A stretch of DNA of 64,000 nt, from assembly GCA_947503365.1 (NCBI GenBank), contig CANNDT010000012.1:4646-68645 (forward strand), written 5' to 3'. The position numbers were made by a program, and so were the translations under genes. The notes under the pieces were generated by a model. It did no database searches, was not told the DNA's origin, and saw only the letters and a list, made by a program, of their open reading frames with translations. This document shows positions 34,235 to 42,851 of this stretch, piece by piece; the stretch's first letter is position 1; every line of letters starts with the position of its first letter. This DNA comes from CANNDT01 sp945876205. GTDB taxonomy: Bacteria; Acidobacteriota; Vicinamibacteria; Vicinamibacterales; UBA2999.

Positions 34235-35995
34235 TTACCGCGCTTGTCGAGCCGGATCCCAGGCTGCGCCGGTTCCCTGCTTCAGCGTCGTCCACGCGTC
34301 GGTGCGCACGCCGTCGAATTCGTCACCGCGGCCATCGGGCCAGATAACCTGTACGCGCGCGGCGCCGGTGGAGGTGCCGACCCCCACGAGCACCCGCGGG
34401 TCGTTCGCCGACGCATAGCTGCCGTCTCTCCGCGCGCGGCGCCAGTACGTCCGGCCGCCGATCGACACGCCGATCCTTGCGCCCACCATGTCGCGCAGTC
34501 CCGTCGAGTCCCGCGCGCGAATGCCGAGCCAGTGATTGTGCTGACCGCGCTGGTTGACGAGCAGCTGCACTGGCCCGTTGTTGTTGCCGACCACCACGTC
34601 GACGTCACCGTCATTGTCGATGTCACCGAACGCCGCGCCACGGCCGACGGCGGACGTCTGGAACACTGCGCCGGCGCGCGCCGTGGCGTCGTCGAAACGG
34701 CCGTTCCCGAGGTTGCGGAACAGCTGCGGATGCTGGTGCAGCGGAAAGGGATCGTGCTGCCGCGTCAGCGCCTCGATGATGCGGACCGCGCCGTTCGCGA
34801 CGAACAGGTCGAGCCAGCCGTCGTTGTCGGCATCGAACCACGCCGTGCCAAAGCCGGTGAAGGGAAGACTCGCGGGCCGGAGGCCCGAGCGGGCGCCCCA
34901 GTCCTCGAAGCCGCCCATGCCGTCGTTGCCGTACAGCGTGTGGCCTTCCGAGGTGAGGTTGGCGATGAACAGATCCTCGTCGCCGTCATTGTCGAAGTCC
35001 CCGGCGTCGACGCCCATGCTCGATTCCGCATCGCCGTCGGCGTCGAGTGCCGCGCCGGCCAGCAGCGCGACATCCCTGAACGTCCCGTTGCGCTGGTTGA
35101 GCCACAGATAGTTTTCGGTCGAGTCGTTGGCGACGTAGATGTCGATCCAGCCGTCGCCGTCAAAGTCTGCGGTCGAGACGCCGAGGGCGGGCCGCGCCTC
35201 GCCGCCGACGCCGGCGCGCGCGGTGACGTCGGTGAACGTGCCGTCGCCGCGATTGCGATAGAGGCGGTCTCCGGCTGGACGGTAGACGCCAGGGGGGCAG
35301 TAGTCAGGCTGACCCGTGACGGTCGTGCATGCCTCGTCCGACTCGGTACTATAGGCGAGATAGTTGCCGACGTAGAGATCCAGCCAGCCGTCGCGATCGA
35401 TGTCGACGAACGCGGCGGAGATGCTCCACGCGGGGTCGTCGGTGCCGCTCCGCCGCGACACGTCCGTAAACGTCCCGTTCCCGTTGTTGTGGAGCATGAT
35501 GTTGCGGCCGAGCCGGGTCAGATACAGATCGACCCACCCGTCGTTGTCGATGTCGCCCGCCGCCACACCCATGCCGTACGACGTCACGTTGATGCCGCTT
35601 TCCTCGGTGACGTCGGTGAACCGAACGGTGCGCGTTCCGTCGGCGCTCACCGTGAGATCGTTGCGAAAGAGGCGGTCTTTCAGCGGCAGCGGATCGGCCG
35701 GTGGAATCGATGCCGAGGCGAGCGTCTTGCCCATGCCCAGCATCTGTCCCTGCGTGAGGTAGACGTCCAGATCGCCGTCGTTGTCGTAATCGAAAAGCGC
35801 CACGCCAGGCGCAAAGATCTCGGCGTCGTAGAGCGCGCCGGACATCCCGTTGAAGTGATTGAAGACGAGGCCCGATGCGGTGGCGCGATCGACGAACCAG
35901 TCGGCGGCCGGCGGCGCCGCCACCCGGTCGGTCAGCTCGCGGCTGCAGCCGGCAAGCGCGGCCAGCACGAGCACGAATGCGCGCGGCAGCCGCAT
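34235..35995 (-). CDS. CRTAC1-family lipoprotein with ASPIC/UnbV domain
   Basis: 586 residues. The lipobox 'LAALAGC' (Cys about 17) predicts a lipoprotein. FG-GAP repeats with Ca-type loops follow ('DYDNDGDLDVYLT', 'DIDNDGWVDLYLTRLG', 'DFDGDGWIDIYVAND', 'DFDNDGDEDLFIAN', 'DIDNDGDVDVVVGNN'). The C-terminal ASPIC/UnbV domain has 'DMVGARIGVSIGG' and 'VQVIWPDGRGDEFDG'. It is a second member of the family found at 27746 on the opposite, convergent operon. It starts 2 bp after the response-regulator stop. Confidence 0.88.
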   Translation of the reverse strand: MRLPRAFVLVLAALAGCSRELTDRVAAPPAADWFVDRATASGLVFNHFNGMSGALYDAEIFAPGVALFDYDNDGDLDVYLTQGQMLGMGKTLASASIPPADPLPLKDRLFRNDLTVSADGTRTVRFTDVTEESGINVTSYGMGVAAGDIDNDGWVDLYLTRLGRNIMLHNNGNGTFTDVSRRSGTDDPAWSISAAFVDIDRDGWLDLYVGNYLAYSTESDEACTTVTGQPDYCPPGVYRPAGDRLYRNRGDGTFTDVTARAGVGGEARPALGVSTADFDGDGWIDIYVANDSTENYLWLNQRNGTFRDVALLAGAALDADGDAESSMGVDAGDFDNDGDEDLFIANLTSEGHTLYGNDGMGGFEDWGARSGLRPASLPFTGFGTAWFDADNDGWLDLFVANGAVRIIEALTRQHDPFPLHQHPQLFRNLGNGRFDDATARAGAVFQTSAVGRGAAFGDIDNDGDVDVVVGNNNGPVQLLVNQRGQHNHWLGIRARDSTGLRDMVGARIGVSIGGRTYWRRARRDGSYASANDPRVLVGVGTSTGAARVQVIWPDGRGDEFDGVRTDAWTTLKQGTGAAWDPARQAR

Positions 35996-35997
35996 CG

Positions 35998-36627
35998 TCA
36001 GCCGACGTGGAGGATTCCGCGACGGAGCGCGACGTAGACGGCGGCCGTCCGGTCGTGAACGCCCAGCTTCGTGAAGATGTTCTTCATGTGGACCTCGACC
36101 GTTTCCTCGCTGATCGACAGCGCCGCCGCGATCTCCTTGTTGCGTTTTCCCTCGAGCACGCGTTCGAGCACGCCGACCTCGCGCTGCGTGAGGGTGGGAC
36201 GCGTCGCGCGGTCGTCGAGCCGCGCCTTGACGTCCGGCGGCATGGGCCGTCCGCCGGCGTGCACTTCGCGAACCATCCGCACGAGGTCGTCGGACAGGGA
36301 GTCCTTCAGGAGATACGTCGTCGCGCCGACTTCCAGCGCACGGTAGATGTCCTCGTCGCCGCCGTACATCGTCAGGACGACGACATGCGCATTCCTGTCC
36401 AGGCGGCGGATCTCGCGGATCGCTTCGACACCGCTCATGCCCGGGAGCTGGAGGTCCATGAGGACGATGTCCGGGCGGTCGCGGGCGAAGGCCGCGACCG
36501 CCTCCTCGCCGCTGGCGGCCGAGCCGACGACCTCGATGTCCGGTTCGCGCTGGACGATGGTGGTGAGGCCTTCGCGCACGATGCGATGGTCGTCGACGAT
36601 GAGGACGCGTATCGTGGGCCCAGCCAT
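35998..36627 (-). CDS. NarL/FixJ-family response regulator
   Basis: 209 residues. Receiver domain with D12-D13, phosphoacceptor D58 ('IVLMDLQLPGMSG'), Thr/Ser in 'VVVLTMYGG' and Lys in 'TYLLKDSLS'. A C-terminal LuxR-type helix-turn-helix follows ('LTQREVGVLERVLEGKRNKEIAAALSISEETVEVHM', landmarks only: LTQREVGVLERV, NKEIAAALSISEETVEVHMK). The start ATG 36627 lies 11 bp after the kinase stop; longer in-frame starts lack the receiver fold. It presumably pairs with the kinase upstream and regulates this operon or its neighbours. Confidence 0.95.
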   Translation of the reverse strand: MAGPTIRVLIVDDHRIVREGLTTIVQREPDIEVVGSAASGEEAVAAFARDRPDIVLMDLQLPGMSGVEAIREIRRLDRNAHVVVLTMYGGDEDIYRALEVGATTYLLKDSLSDDLVRMVREVHAGGRPMPPDVKARLDDRATRPTLTQREVGVLERVLEGKRNKEIAAALSISEETVEVHMKNIFTKLGVHDRTAAVYVALRRGILHVG

Positions 36628-36638
36628 GGATGCGCGTC

Positions 36639-39584
36639 CTACGCGGTCGGTGCGAGCGGGAACTCGGCGAGTACTTCCACGCCGCGGCCGGAGGCGGACT
36701 CGATGGTGCACTGGCCGCCGGCGTCCGCCGCGCGTTCCTTCATGCTCGCGAGGCCGTAATGCCTGGCCATGCTCGGAACTCCCACGTCGTCGGCGTTGAA
36801 CCCGCGTCCATCGTCGACCACCCGCAGCCGCAGCACATCCTCGTCGAAGCCGATTTCCATCTGGACCTGTCGCGCTTCGGCATGGCGCACGGCGTTCATG
36901 ATCGCTTCGTGACCGATGCGGAGGACATGCGCTTCCACTTTCGGCGAGCACGGCCGCGGAGTGCCGGTGACCGAGAGCCCGAATCGAACCTTGCCCACGG
37001 TCAGCCGCTCGCCGGTCGCGCGAAGGGCGCCGATGAGCCCGTATCGATCGAGGGTCGGCGAGCGGAGGTCCCAGATCGACTGCCTCACCTCGCGAATGTA
37101 GTCTTCAACCTGCTTCCGCATGCCCAGCAGCTGCGTGCGCGTGCGGGAGGAGGTGTCGCGCGCATCGTGCGCGGCGGAGTCGAGCTGCAGCGCGAGACCG
37201 ACGAGGCTCTGCAGGAGAGTGTCGTGAATTTCACGACCCAGCCGGATTCGTTCGCCAAACACGGCTGCGAGCTCCTTCCGCACCTGGCGCAGACGCAACT
37301 GCCAGGCGCCCATCGCGCACAATCCGAGCGCGAGCGCGCACAGCGAGTATAACCAGCGCGTCTGGTAGAACATCGGCCGGATTGAGAACGACCAGTTGGC
37401 CTCGGCCTCGTTCCAGGTCAAGGTATTGCCAGACGCTTGCAGCCGGAAGCGATAGGAGCCGGGCGGCAGGTTCGTGTAGGACGCCTGCCGGGGCCCCGTC
37501 CCATCCACCCAGTCGGTGTCGAAGCCGTCGAGCCGGTAGCGGAACCGAATCCTGCCGGAGGATGACGACAGGTTCACGACGGCATAGTCGATGCGGAGCC
37601 TGTTCGTGCGCGGTGGGAGGGCGGCGGCCGCCGTGGCGCTGTAGCGCCGATCGTCCGCGGTGATGCCCTCGACGCGCGGCCGCACGGGCGCGGCGCCCTG
37701 CATGCGAAGCTCGCGCGGATCGATGACGGTGACGCCGCGGCTGCTCAGGAACCAGAGCGCGCCGTTGCGGCCCTGCCCGGCATCGCCGCCGTAGGAGGTG
37801 TCGGGGTAACCGATGCCATACCCGGTGTTGTACACGGTGTAGCGGAGGGGGTACGAGGCATCGTTCATCGCCCGCGAGAGGTCCTCGTGGCCGACGCGAA
37901 TGAACCCGAAGAACGCGAACGCGATCCACAAGTCGCCAGCGTCGTCGTCCATGATGGCCGCGACGGGCCGATTGAGCACCTCGGCTCGGAATGACAGCGT
38001 CTGAAAACGGTTGCCGCGAAGCCGGCTCACGCCGCCGTTGCCACCGACCCAGATGTCGCCCCAGCGGTCCTGATGGATGGCGTAGATGATGGTATGGGTC
38101 AGCCCTGTCTCGGGCCCGTACTGCGCGATCTGTCCATCCTGGTCGAGCATCCTGACGATGCCGCCCCGGAACGCAATCCAGAGACGCCCTGCCGCGTCCA
38201 CTCGCGTGAGGATGGGCCGGGTTGCGATGCCGTCCGTGACGGCAGTGACGCGCTCGGCGTGCCCGTCGACAATTCGCATCAATCCGTACGCCTCGTCGCA
38301 CACCCAGAGCACCCCGCCGCGGCCCGAGGCAATCGCTGTGATTCGGCGCAAGGGGGGACCCACGAGCGTCACCGGCAGCAGGCGGCCCCCGACGACCTCG
38401 TGCAGGCCCGCATCAGTCGATGCCCACACGGTTCCATCGGCGGTCGTGTGAAGCGCTCGAACCGGCGCGGTCGAGACCACGCGGCTCGTGCCGCGTGAGT
38501 GCGCCGTCACCCCCGTCAGGGCGATGAGGCCCGTTGTCGTTCCGGCCCATGCGGTGCCGTCGGCGCCGAGCGTGAGCGCGCGGACGACGCCGATATCGAC
38601 GATGGAGGTGGCCTTGTGGGGAGTCAGCCGGGTCAGCCCCTGGATGGAGCCCACCCAGATGTTGCCGTCCCGGTCTTCCAGAATGTCGCTGTTTTCCTCG
38701 TTCACCAGCCCCGTTTCCACTGTGGCGCGCCTGACGGCCGGGGCCGCGCCACGGCCGCCGATGTTCCGCACCTGCCAGAGGCCCTGGCCGACCGTGGTCA
38801 CCCACAGGTTGCCCCTGCTGTCATGCAGCAGGTCCATCCCGCGGGCTTCGAACAGGCGGTTGCGACCGGCGGCGTCGGCGCGCCGGAACCCGACGCGATC
38901 GTCGGTCGTCCAGACATGTCCGAACGCGTCTTCGCTGATGCTCACGGCCCTGCCGCTGTCCTGATGCACCATCTCGAACCCGTGTCCCAAGACGCCGCCG
39001 CGATACAGGCCGTTCGTGGTGGCCACCCACAGAGTGCCCGCGCGATCCTCGTGGACGTCCCGCACGATGGGGCCCGGGCCGGGCAGTGGTATCCGCTCCC
39101 AGCGCCCGTTTCGGAATCGATACAGTCCTTCGTCGTAGCCTACCCATATCGTGCCGTCGTGGCCTTCGCGGATGACGTTGATGAAGCCGGCGATCTGGCC
39201 CTCGAGGTACACCTGTCGAACTTCGCCACCCACGATGCGGTAGATGCCGCGCCGACCGCTGTATCCAACCCAGAGACTGCCGTCGCGCGCGAGGTGCACC
39301 GCGCGCGTGAGAGCCAGGGGAAGCGTCCTCTCACCTGACACGAGATCGGCGGTGGCGAAGTGAAATCCGTCGAAGCGCACCAATCCCGAGTCGGATGCCA
39401 GCCAGAGATAGCCGTCCCGATCCTGGGCGAGCGAGCGGATCTCGCCGAGCGTGATGCCATCACCACCGGTCCACGAGGTGATTCGGTAGTCGCTGAGGTT
39501 CTCCGGGACGTCCCGCGCGGCCGAGGACACCGCGGGAATCAGGCAGGTGACCGCCGTCAGAAGGCCGAGGGCTCGCAGGTTCAT
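36639..39584 (-). CDS. Two-component sensor histidine kinase with beta-propeller sensor
   Basis: 981 residues from ATG 39584, with AAGG 7 nt upstream. A signal peptide is followed by about twelve Reg_prop repeats forming periplasmic propellers (about 35-640, starting 'DGITLGEIRSLAQDRDGYLWLASD'), a Y_Y_Y domain ('FRYRLDGFDTDWVDG', about 690-760), one membrane helix ('WLYSLCALALGLCAMGAWQL'), a HisKA_3 domain with the phospho-His in 'GREIHDTLLQSLVGLALQLD' and a HATPase ending 'VVDDGRGFN', 'GLASMKERA'. This architecture is that of one-membrane-pass kinases that sense extracellular ligands such as glycans. The response regulator gene follows. Confidence 0.94.
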   Translation of the reverse strand: MNLRALGLLTAVTCLIPAVSSAARDVPENLSDYRITSWTGGDGITLGEIRSLAQDRDGYLWLASDSGLVRFDGFHFATADLVSGERTLPLALTRAVHLARDGSLWVGYSGRRGIYRIVGGEVRQVYLEGQIAGFINVIREGHDGTIWVGYDEGLYRFRNGRWERIPLPGPGPIVRDVHEDRAGTLWVATTNGLYRGGVLGHGFEMVHQDSGRAVSISEDAFGHVWTTDDRVGFRRADAAGRNRLFEARGMDLLHDSRGNLWVTTVGQGLWQVRNIGGRGAAPAVRRATVETGLVNEENSDILEDRDGNIWVGSIQGLTRLTPHKATSIVDIGVVRALTLGADGTAWAGTTTGLIALTGVTAHSRGTSRVVSTAPVRALHTTADGTVWASTDAGLHEVVGGRLLPVTLVGPPLRRITAIASGRGGVLWVCDEAYGLMRIVDGHAERVTAVTDGIATRPILTRVDAAGRLWIAFRGGIVRMLDQDGQIAQYGPETGLTHTIIYAIHQDRWGDIWVGGNGGVSRLRGNRFQTLSFRAEVLNRPVAAIMDDDAGDLWIAFAFFGFIRVGHEDLSRAMNDASYPLRYTVYNTGYGIGYPDTSYGGDAGQGRNGALWFLSSRGVTVIDPRELRMQGAAPVRPRVEGITADDRRYSATAAAALPPRTNRLRIDYAVVNLSSSSGRIRFRYRLDGFDTDWVDGTGPRQASYTNLPPGSYRFRLQASGNTLTWNEAEANWSFSIRPMFYQTRWLYSLCALALGLCAMGAWQLRLRQVRKELAAVFGERIRLGREIHDTLLQSLVGLALQLDSAAHDARDTSSRTRTQLLGMRKQVEDYIREVRQSIWDLRSPTLDRYGLIGALRATGERLTVGKVRFGLSVTGTPRPCSPKVEAHVLRIGHEAIMNAVRHAEARQVQMEIGFDEDVLRLRVVDDGRGFNADDVGVPSMARHYGLASMKERAADAGGQCTIESASGRGVEVLAEFPLAPTA

Positions 39585-39619
39585 TCGTGCGCCTTGCAAT
39601 TTGGAGGAGACGAGCGGGG

Positions 39620-39625
39620 ATTATA
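39620..39625 (-). promoter_or_regulatory. -10 box for the kinase operon
   Basis: On the minus strand the sequence reads TATAAT, a perfect sigma-70 -10 hexamer about 36 bp upstream of the kinase start. The -35 is weak: nothing close to TTGACA lies 16-18 bp upstream. The palindrome at 39663-39680 lies about 38-60 bp further upstream, a place where an activator could bind. Confidence 0.45.
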
Positions 39626-39662
39626 AGCGAGGTCCTTTCAGATGGGGTCACATAGAGGGGGC

Positions 39663-39708
39663 ATACCGGGGTTCCGGTATTGTCGCCGATGGTGCGAGCG
39701 GGCCTAAT
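39663..39708 (+). promoter_or_regulatory. Palindromic operator overlapping a promoter, between divergent genes
   Basis: ATACCGGGGTTCCGGTAT (39663-39680) has perfect 7-bp arms around a 4-bp centre. Its last T starts TTGTCG (39680-39685); a 17-bp spacer and CCTAAT (39703-39708) follow, 21 bp before ATG 39730. This is the best copy of the element. It sits between the kinase operon and the secreted-protein operon and could serve both. Confidence 0.6.
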
Positions 39709-39729
39709 TGCGATTCGGGCGAGGAACGT

Positions 39730-40323
39730 ATGAACGCGCCGGGGCAGCGAAGGATGAGCAGACGGCAGGGACTTGTACTGGTTTCGATGTTGATGGCAGT
39801 GCTGAGCGTGACCATGCTCGCCGGCCAGGAGCGAGGGGCGCGTGAAGGCCGTGGCGCCCAGCCGCCGGCGCCTCCGGCAGCGCAACCGGGGCATGGCATG
39901 GGCAAGCTCGTCATCTTCGCTGACGTGGCCGTATTCTCGAAGCCTGCCGACCCCGAGAACTGCTTTCTCAGGAATCGCTTCAAGCGGGGCCAGCGCATGG
40001 GCTGGCGCATCACGGCCAGAGACGGCGGTACCGGGGAAGTGGAGAATACGGCCGTCGTCGTGGGGCACATCACGTACGGGGGCAGGACCGTCGATGTTCA
40101 GGGCCGGTGGCGCGGCGCGCCATGGGTCGGGCCCAACCCTCCTGCGACTCCGAGAGGCTATCTGAGCCCCCCGACCAACCTGTGGAATGTGATCTGGACC
40201 GTTCCCGAGGACGCCCCGGTGGGCGCGGTCAGTTACACGATCACCGCGACCGACCGGTTCGGGCGCACCGCCGAGTTCACACCGTTTTCGTACGAGAATT
40301 CGCAGCTGGCGATCGTCGACTAG
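39730..40323 (+). CDS. Secreted protein of unknown function (paralog of 8657)
   Basis: 197 residues from ATG 39730 (GAGGA 4-8 nt upstream; ATG 39754 is an alternative). The signal peptide ends near 'TMLAGQ'. A Gly/Pro linker precedes the conserved domain 'GKLVIFADVAVFSKPADPENC', 'NRFKRGQRMGWRITARDGGTG', 'TNLWNVIWTVPEDAPVGAVSY' and 'NSQLAIVD'. No catalytic motif is seen. It is the first gene of an operon running to the cytochrome at 42852. Confidence 0.82.
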   Translation: MNAPGQRRMSRRQGLVLVSMLMAVLSVTMLAGQERGAREGRGAQPPAPPAAQPGHGMGKLVIFADVAVFSKPADPENCFLRNRFKRGQRMGWRITARDGGTGEVENTAVVVGHITYGGRTVDVQGRWRGAPWVGPNPPATPRGYLSPPTNLWNVIWTVPEDAPVGAVSYTITATDRFGRTAEFTPFSYENSQLAIVD

Positions 40324-40360
40324 GCTGAGCAGCGGGTCTGCTACGGAGAGGAATTTCGAG

Positions 40361-41203
40361 ATGATGAAGCATTTTGCGGCTGGGACGATGGCACTGGTCG
40401 CATTCATGGTGTCGGCTCCTGCGAGCGCTCAAACCGCTGCGCCGAGAGAGCCACGAGCGGCGAACGCTCCAACGGCAGTCCCTGCTCCACGCCGTGACCT
40501 CTCCGGGATCTGGGAGCCAGCCAGATCGCCAGGGGACGGCATCCAGGCAACCGGCGCGAAGAACATGCCGTCGGATGGGAAACCCGAGCATGAGTTGCCT
40601 TTCACCTCTGTCGGGCTCGCAAAGTGGAAGGCCAACAAGCCGGGGTTCGGCGTCACCGAAGTGCCAGCTTGGCTGACCAACGACCCGATCAATATCTGCG
40701 ATCCTGGCGGGTTTCCGCGCCTCAATCTCTACGAGCTGCGAACGATTCAAATCGCGCAGACGCCGAAGCAGGTGCTCGTCCTTCACCTGTGGGAGAAGCG
40801 ATGGCGCTCGATCTGGACCGACGGCCGACAGCTCAAGAAGGAGTACGACGAGCCGCGGTGGTACGGGTACTCCGTGGGTCGCTGGGTGTCGGACACCGAA
40901 TTCGTGGTCAATACGAACGGGGCCGACGAGCGGACGTGGCTCGACAACGCCGGCCGACCGCACAGCGAGGAGTTGATGGTGGAGGAGCGGTTCCGCCGCG
41001 TCAGCCGTGACCGACTGGAGCTCACGGTGACGATCAACGATCCGGTCATGTATACGAAGCCGTGGGTGGCGCTCGACAAGTTTCCGTTCAGATTGATGCC
41101 GGACGATTTCGACCTTCGCGAGATGATCTGCTCGCCGTCGGAAACGGCCGAGTACAACAAGCTGCTTGGCAAGCCGGTGGCCGACCCGGCCCCGGCGAGA
41201 TAG
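40361..41203 (+). CDS. Secreted protein of the 'DLSGxW' group
   Basis: 280 residues. Signal peptide ends 'PASAQ'. After an Ala/Pro linker comes 'RRDLSGIWEPARSPG'. It shares 'WYGYSVGRWVSDTEFVVNTNG', 'WLDNAGRPHSEELMVEERF' and 'TINDPVMYTKPW' with the paralogs at 13202, 21276 and 50235. One Cys ('NICDPGGFPR') and one near the C-terminus ('EMICSPSE') could pair. Function unknown. It lies 37 bp after the previous gene and 5 bp before the cytochrome, so it is probably co-transcribed. Confidence 0.83.
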   Translation: MMKHFAAGTMALVAFMVSAPASAQTAAPREPRAANAPTAVPAPRRDLSGIWEPARSPGDGIQATGAKNMPSDGKPEHELPFTSVGLAKWKANKPGFGVTEVPAWLTNDPINICDPGGFPRLNLYELRTIQIAQTPKQVLVLHLWEKRWRSIWTDGRQLKKEYDEPRWYGYSVGRWVSDTEFVVNTNGADERTWLDNAGRPHSEELMVEERFRRVSRDRLELTVTINDPVMYTKPWVALDKFPFRLMPDDFDLREMICSPSETAEYNKLLGKPVADPAPAR

Positions 41204-41208
41204 CCGCA

Positions 41209-42369
41209 ATGAAGCTGGGTTCGAGACGGCGGTTCGTGGGCGCGGTCGGAGCCGCCCTCGTGTGCCTCGTGAGTGCGGCGTCGGTCCGCGGTCAGGCCGG
41301 CCAAGCCGAGAGACCCAGGATGGCCGAGGAAGTCTTCATGGACGTCCGCGTGCTCAAGGGGACAACCGCCAAGCAGTTCATGGACACGATGGGGTTGTTT
41401 GCCGCCTCTCTCAATGCCAACTGCACAAGCTGCCACGTTGAAGAGAGCGGCGGCGACTGGTCTCGCTATGCCGACGACCACCCGAGCAAGACGACGGCGC
41501 GCCAGATGGTGGAGATGGTCACCGCCATCAATCGCACCTATTTCTGGGGACGTCCCGTGGTGAACTGCTATTCCTGCCATCGATTCGGGACTCGCCCGAA
41601 GCTCATTCCGAATATCGCCGAGCTGTACAGCGTTCCGCCTGATGAGGATCCGGATGAGATTCTCCGTCAGGCCCCGGGGGCGCCTCCGGTCGATCAGGTG
41701 TTTGACAAGTACATTCAGGCCCTTGGTGGGGCCGCCCGGCTCGCCGGCATCACCAGCTATGCGGGGCGAGGGACGTACAAAGCGTTCGATGACGCCTTGG
41801 TATACCCACTCGATCTCTATGCCAAGGCGCCCAATCAACGCGCCACAATCATGCACGGCGCCAGAGGCGACCGGGCGATGGTCTATGACGGCCGTGTGGC
41901 CTGGGATGCCGTGCCGGATACTGACAGGCCGTTCGATTTGGTGCTCCCGTTGGAGGGAGACGATCTGCACGCCGCCAGGTTGGAGGCGGAGCTGTCGTTC
42001 CCAGGTCGCATCAAGCAGGCGCTCGTCGCGTGGCGCGTCGCGTCGCCCATTACGGTCGAGGGCCGCGACGTCCAGGTCGTTCAGGGCACCAACGCCGCGG
42101 GGGCGCCCATGAAGCTCTACTTTGACGATGAGTCTGGCTTGCTCGTGCGCGTCCTGCGCTACACCACGCTGCCGCTCGGGCGCATTCCCACGCAGATTGA
42201 CTACAGTGACTATCGTGAAGTCTCAGGCGTCAAATTCCCCTTCCACTGGAGGATGCGGTGGACGGACGGCGAGTTGGAATTCGATCTCACCGAGTTGCGC
42301 GTGAATGTTCCGGTCGATGCGGCGAGGTTCGGCAAGCCGGCTGTGCCGGTTGTGCCGACGGCGAAATGA
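41209..42369 (+). CDS. Diheme c-type cytochrome (reaction-centre type) fused to LolA-like domain
   Basis: 386 residues. Signal peptide ends 'SVRGQ'. Two haem c sites are visible: C72-x2-C75-H76 ('CTSCHV') and C120-x2-C123-H124 ('CYSCHR'), inside a domain resembling the photosynthetic reaction-centre cytochrome c subunit family ('VRVLKGTTAKQFMDTMGLFAASL'). That family has diheme relatives in non-phototrophic Acidobacteriota. From about residue 165 there is a beta-rich domain ('DKYIQALGGAARLAGITSY', 'YFDDESGLLVRVLRY', 'DYREVSGVKFPFHWRMRW') like LolA-type lipoprotein carriers. It presumably carries electrons in the periplasm. The next gene's possible ATG overlaps its stop. Confidence 0.85.
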   Translation: MKLGSRRRFVGAVGAALVCLVSAASVRGQAGQAERPRMAEEVFMDVRVLKGTTAKQFMDTMGLFAASLNANCTSCHVEESGGDWSRYADDHPSKTTARQMVEMVTAINRTYFWGRPVVNCYSCHRFGTRPKLIPNIAELYSVPPDEDPDEILRQAPGAPPVDQVFDKYIQALGGAARLAGITSYAGRGTYKAFDDALVYPLDLYAKAPNQRATIMHGARGDRAMVYDGRVAWDAVPDTDRPFDLVLPLEGDDLHAARLEAELSFPGRIKQALVAWRVASPITVEGRDVQVVQGTNAAGAPMKLYFDDESGLLVRVLRYTTLPLGRIPTQIDYSDYREVSGVKFPFHWRMRWTDGELEFDLTELRVNVPVDAARFGKPAVPVVPTAK

Positions 42370-42395
42370 ACGAAAACGGGAAGTTGGGGGTACGC

Positions 42396-42797
42396 ATGAT
42401 ACGTAAAGTTGGTTTTCTCGCGGCGCTGGGCTGCGTGATCCTGTCCGCTTCACTGGTGGCCCACCACGGTAACGCGGCGTTTGAGAATGCGAAGACTGTC
42501 ACGGTGAAGGCCACCGTGACAGAGTGGATCTGGTCCAATCCGCACTGCTTCCTGAAGTTCGATGTCAAGGATGATCAGGGCCAGGTCGTCAATTGGATCG
42601 CGGAGACCAGCAATCCGCCCGACATGGTCGCCCGTGGCTGGGGCCGCCGGTCGTTCAAGGCGGGGGACGAGGTGACCGTGACGATGATTGTGGCGAAGAA
42701 CGGTGTGCCGGTCGGACGAGTTCGGGACGTCGTGCTGCCGAACGGCCAGAAACTGTCCGCCGCTGGCGCAGCGCCGGCAGCCGCTCCGACTCCGTAG
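42396..42797 (+). CDS. DUF6152-family exported protein
   Basis: 133 residues from ATG 42396; an alternative ATG at 42366 overlaps the previous stop. Signal peptide ends 'ASLVA', mature start 'HHGNAAFENAKTVTVKATVT'. It shares 'EWIWSNPHCFLKFDVKD', 'NPPDMVARGWGRRSFKAGDEVTV' and 'VVLPNGQKL' with the protein at 20860. A C-terminal Ala/Pro tail follows the domain. It lies between two cytochrome genes, which suggests a role near electron transfer; function unknown. Confidence 0.83.
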   Translation: MIRKVGFLAALGCVILSASLVAHHGNAAFENAKTVTVKATVTEWIWSNPHCFLKFDVKDDQGQVVNWIAETSNPPDMVARGWGRRSFKAGDEVTVTMIVAKNGVPVGRVRDVVLPNGQKLSAAGAAPAAAPTP

Positions 42798-42851
42798 GGA
42801 CGATAGTGGTCCCGTACGCCGCGTGTCGCACCTGGGGAGGATTGCACGGCT

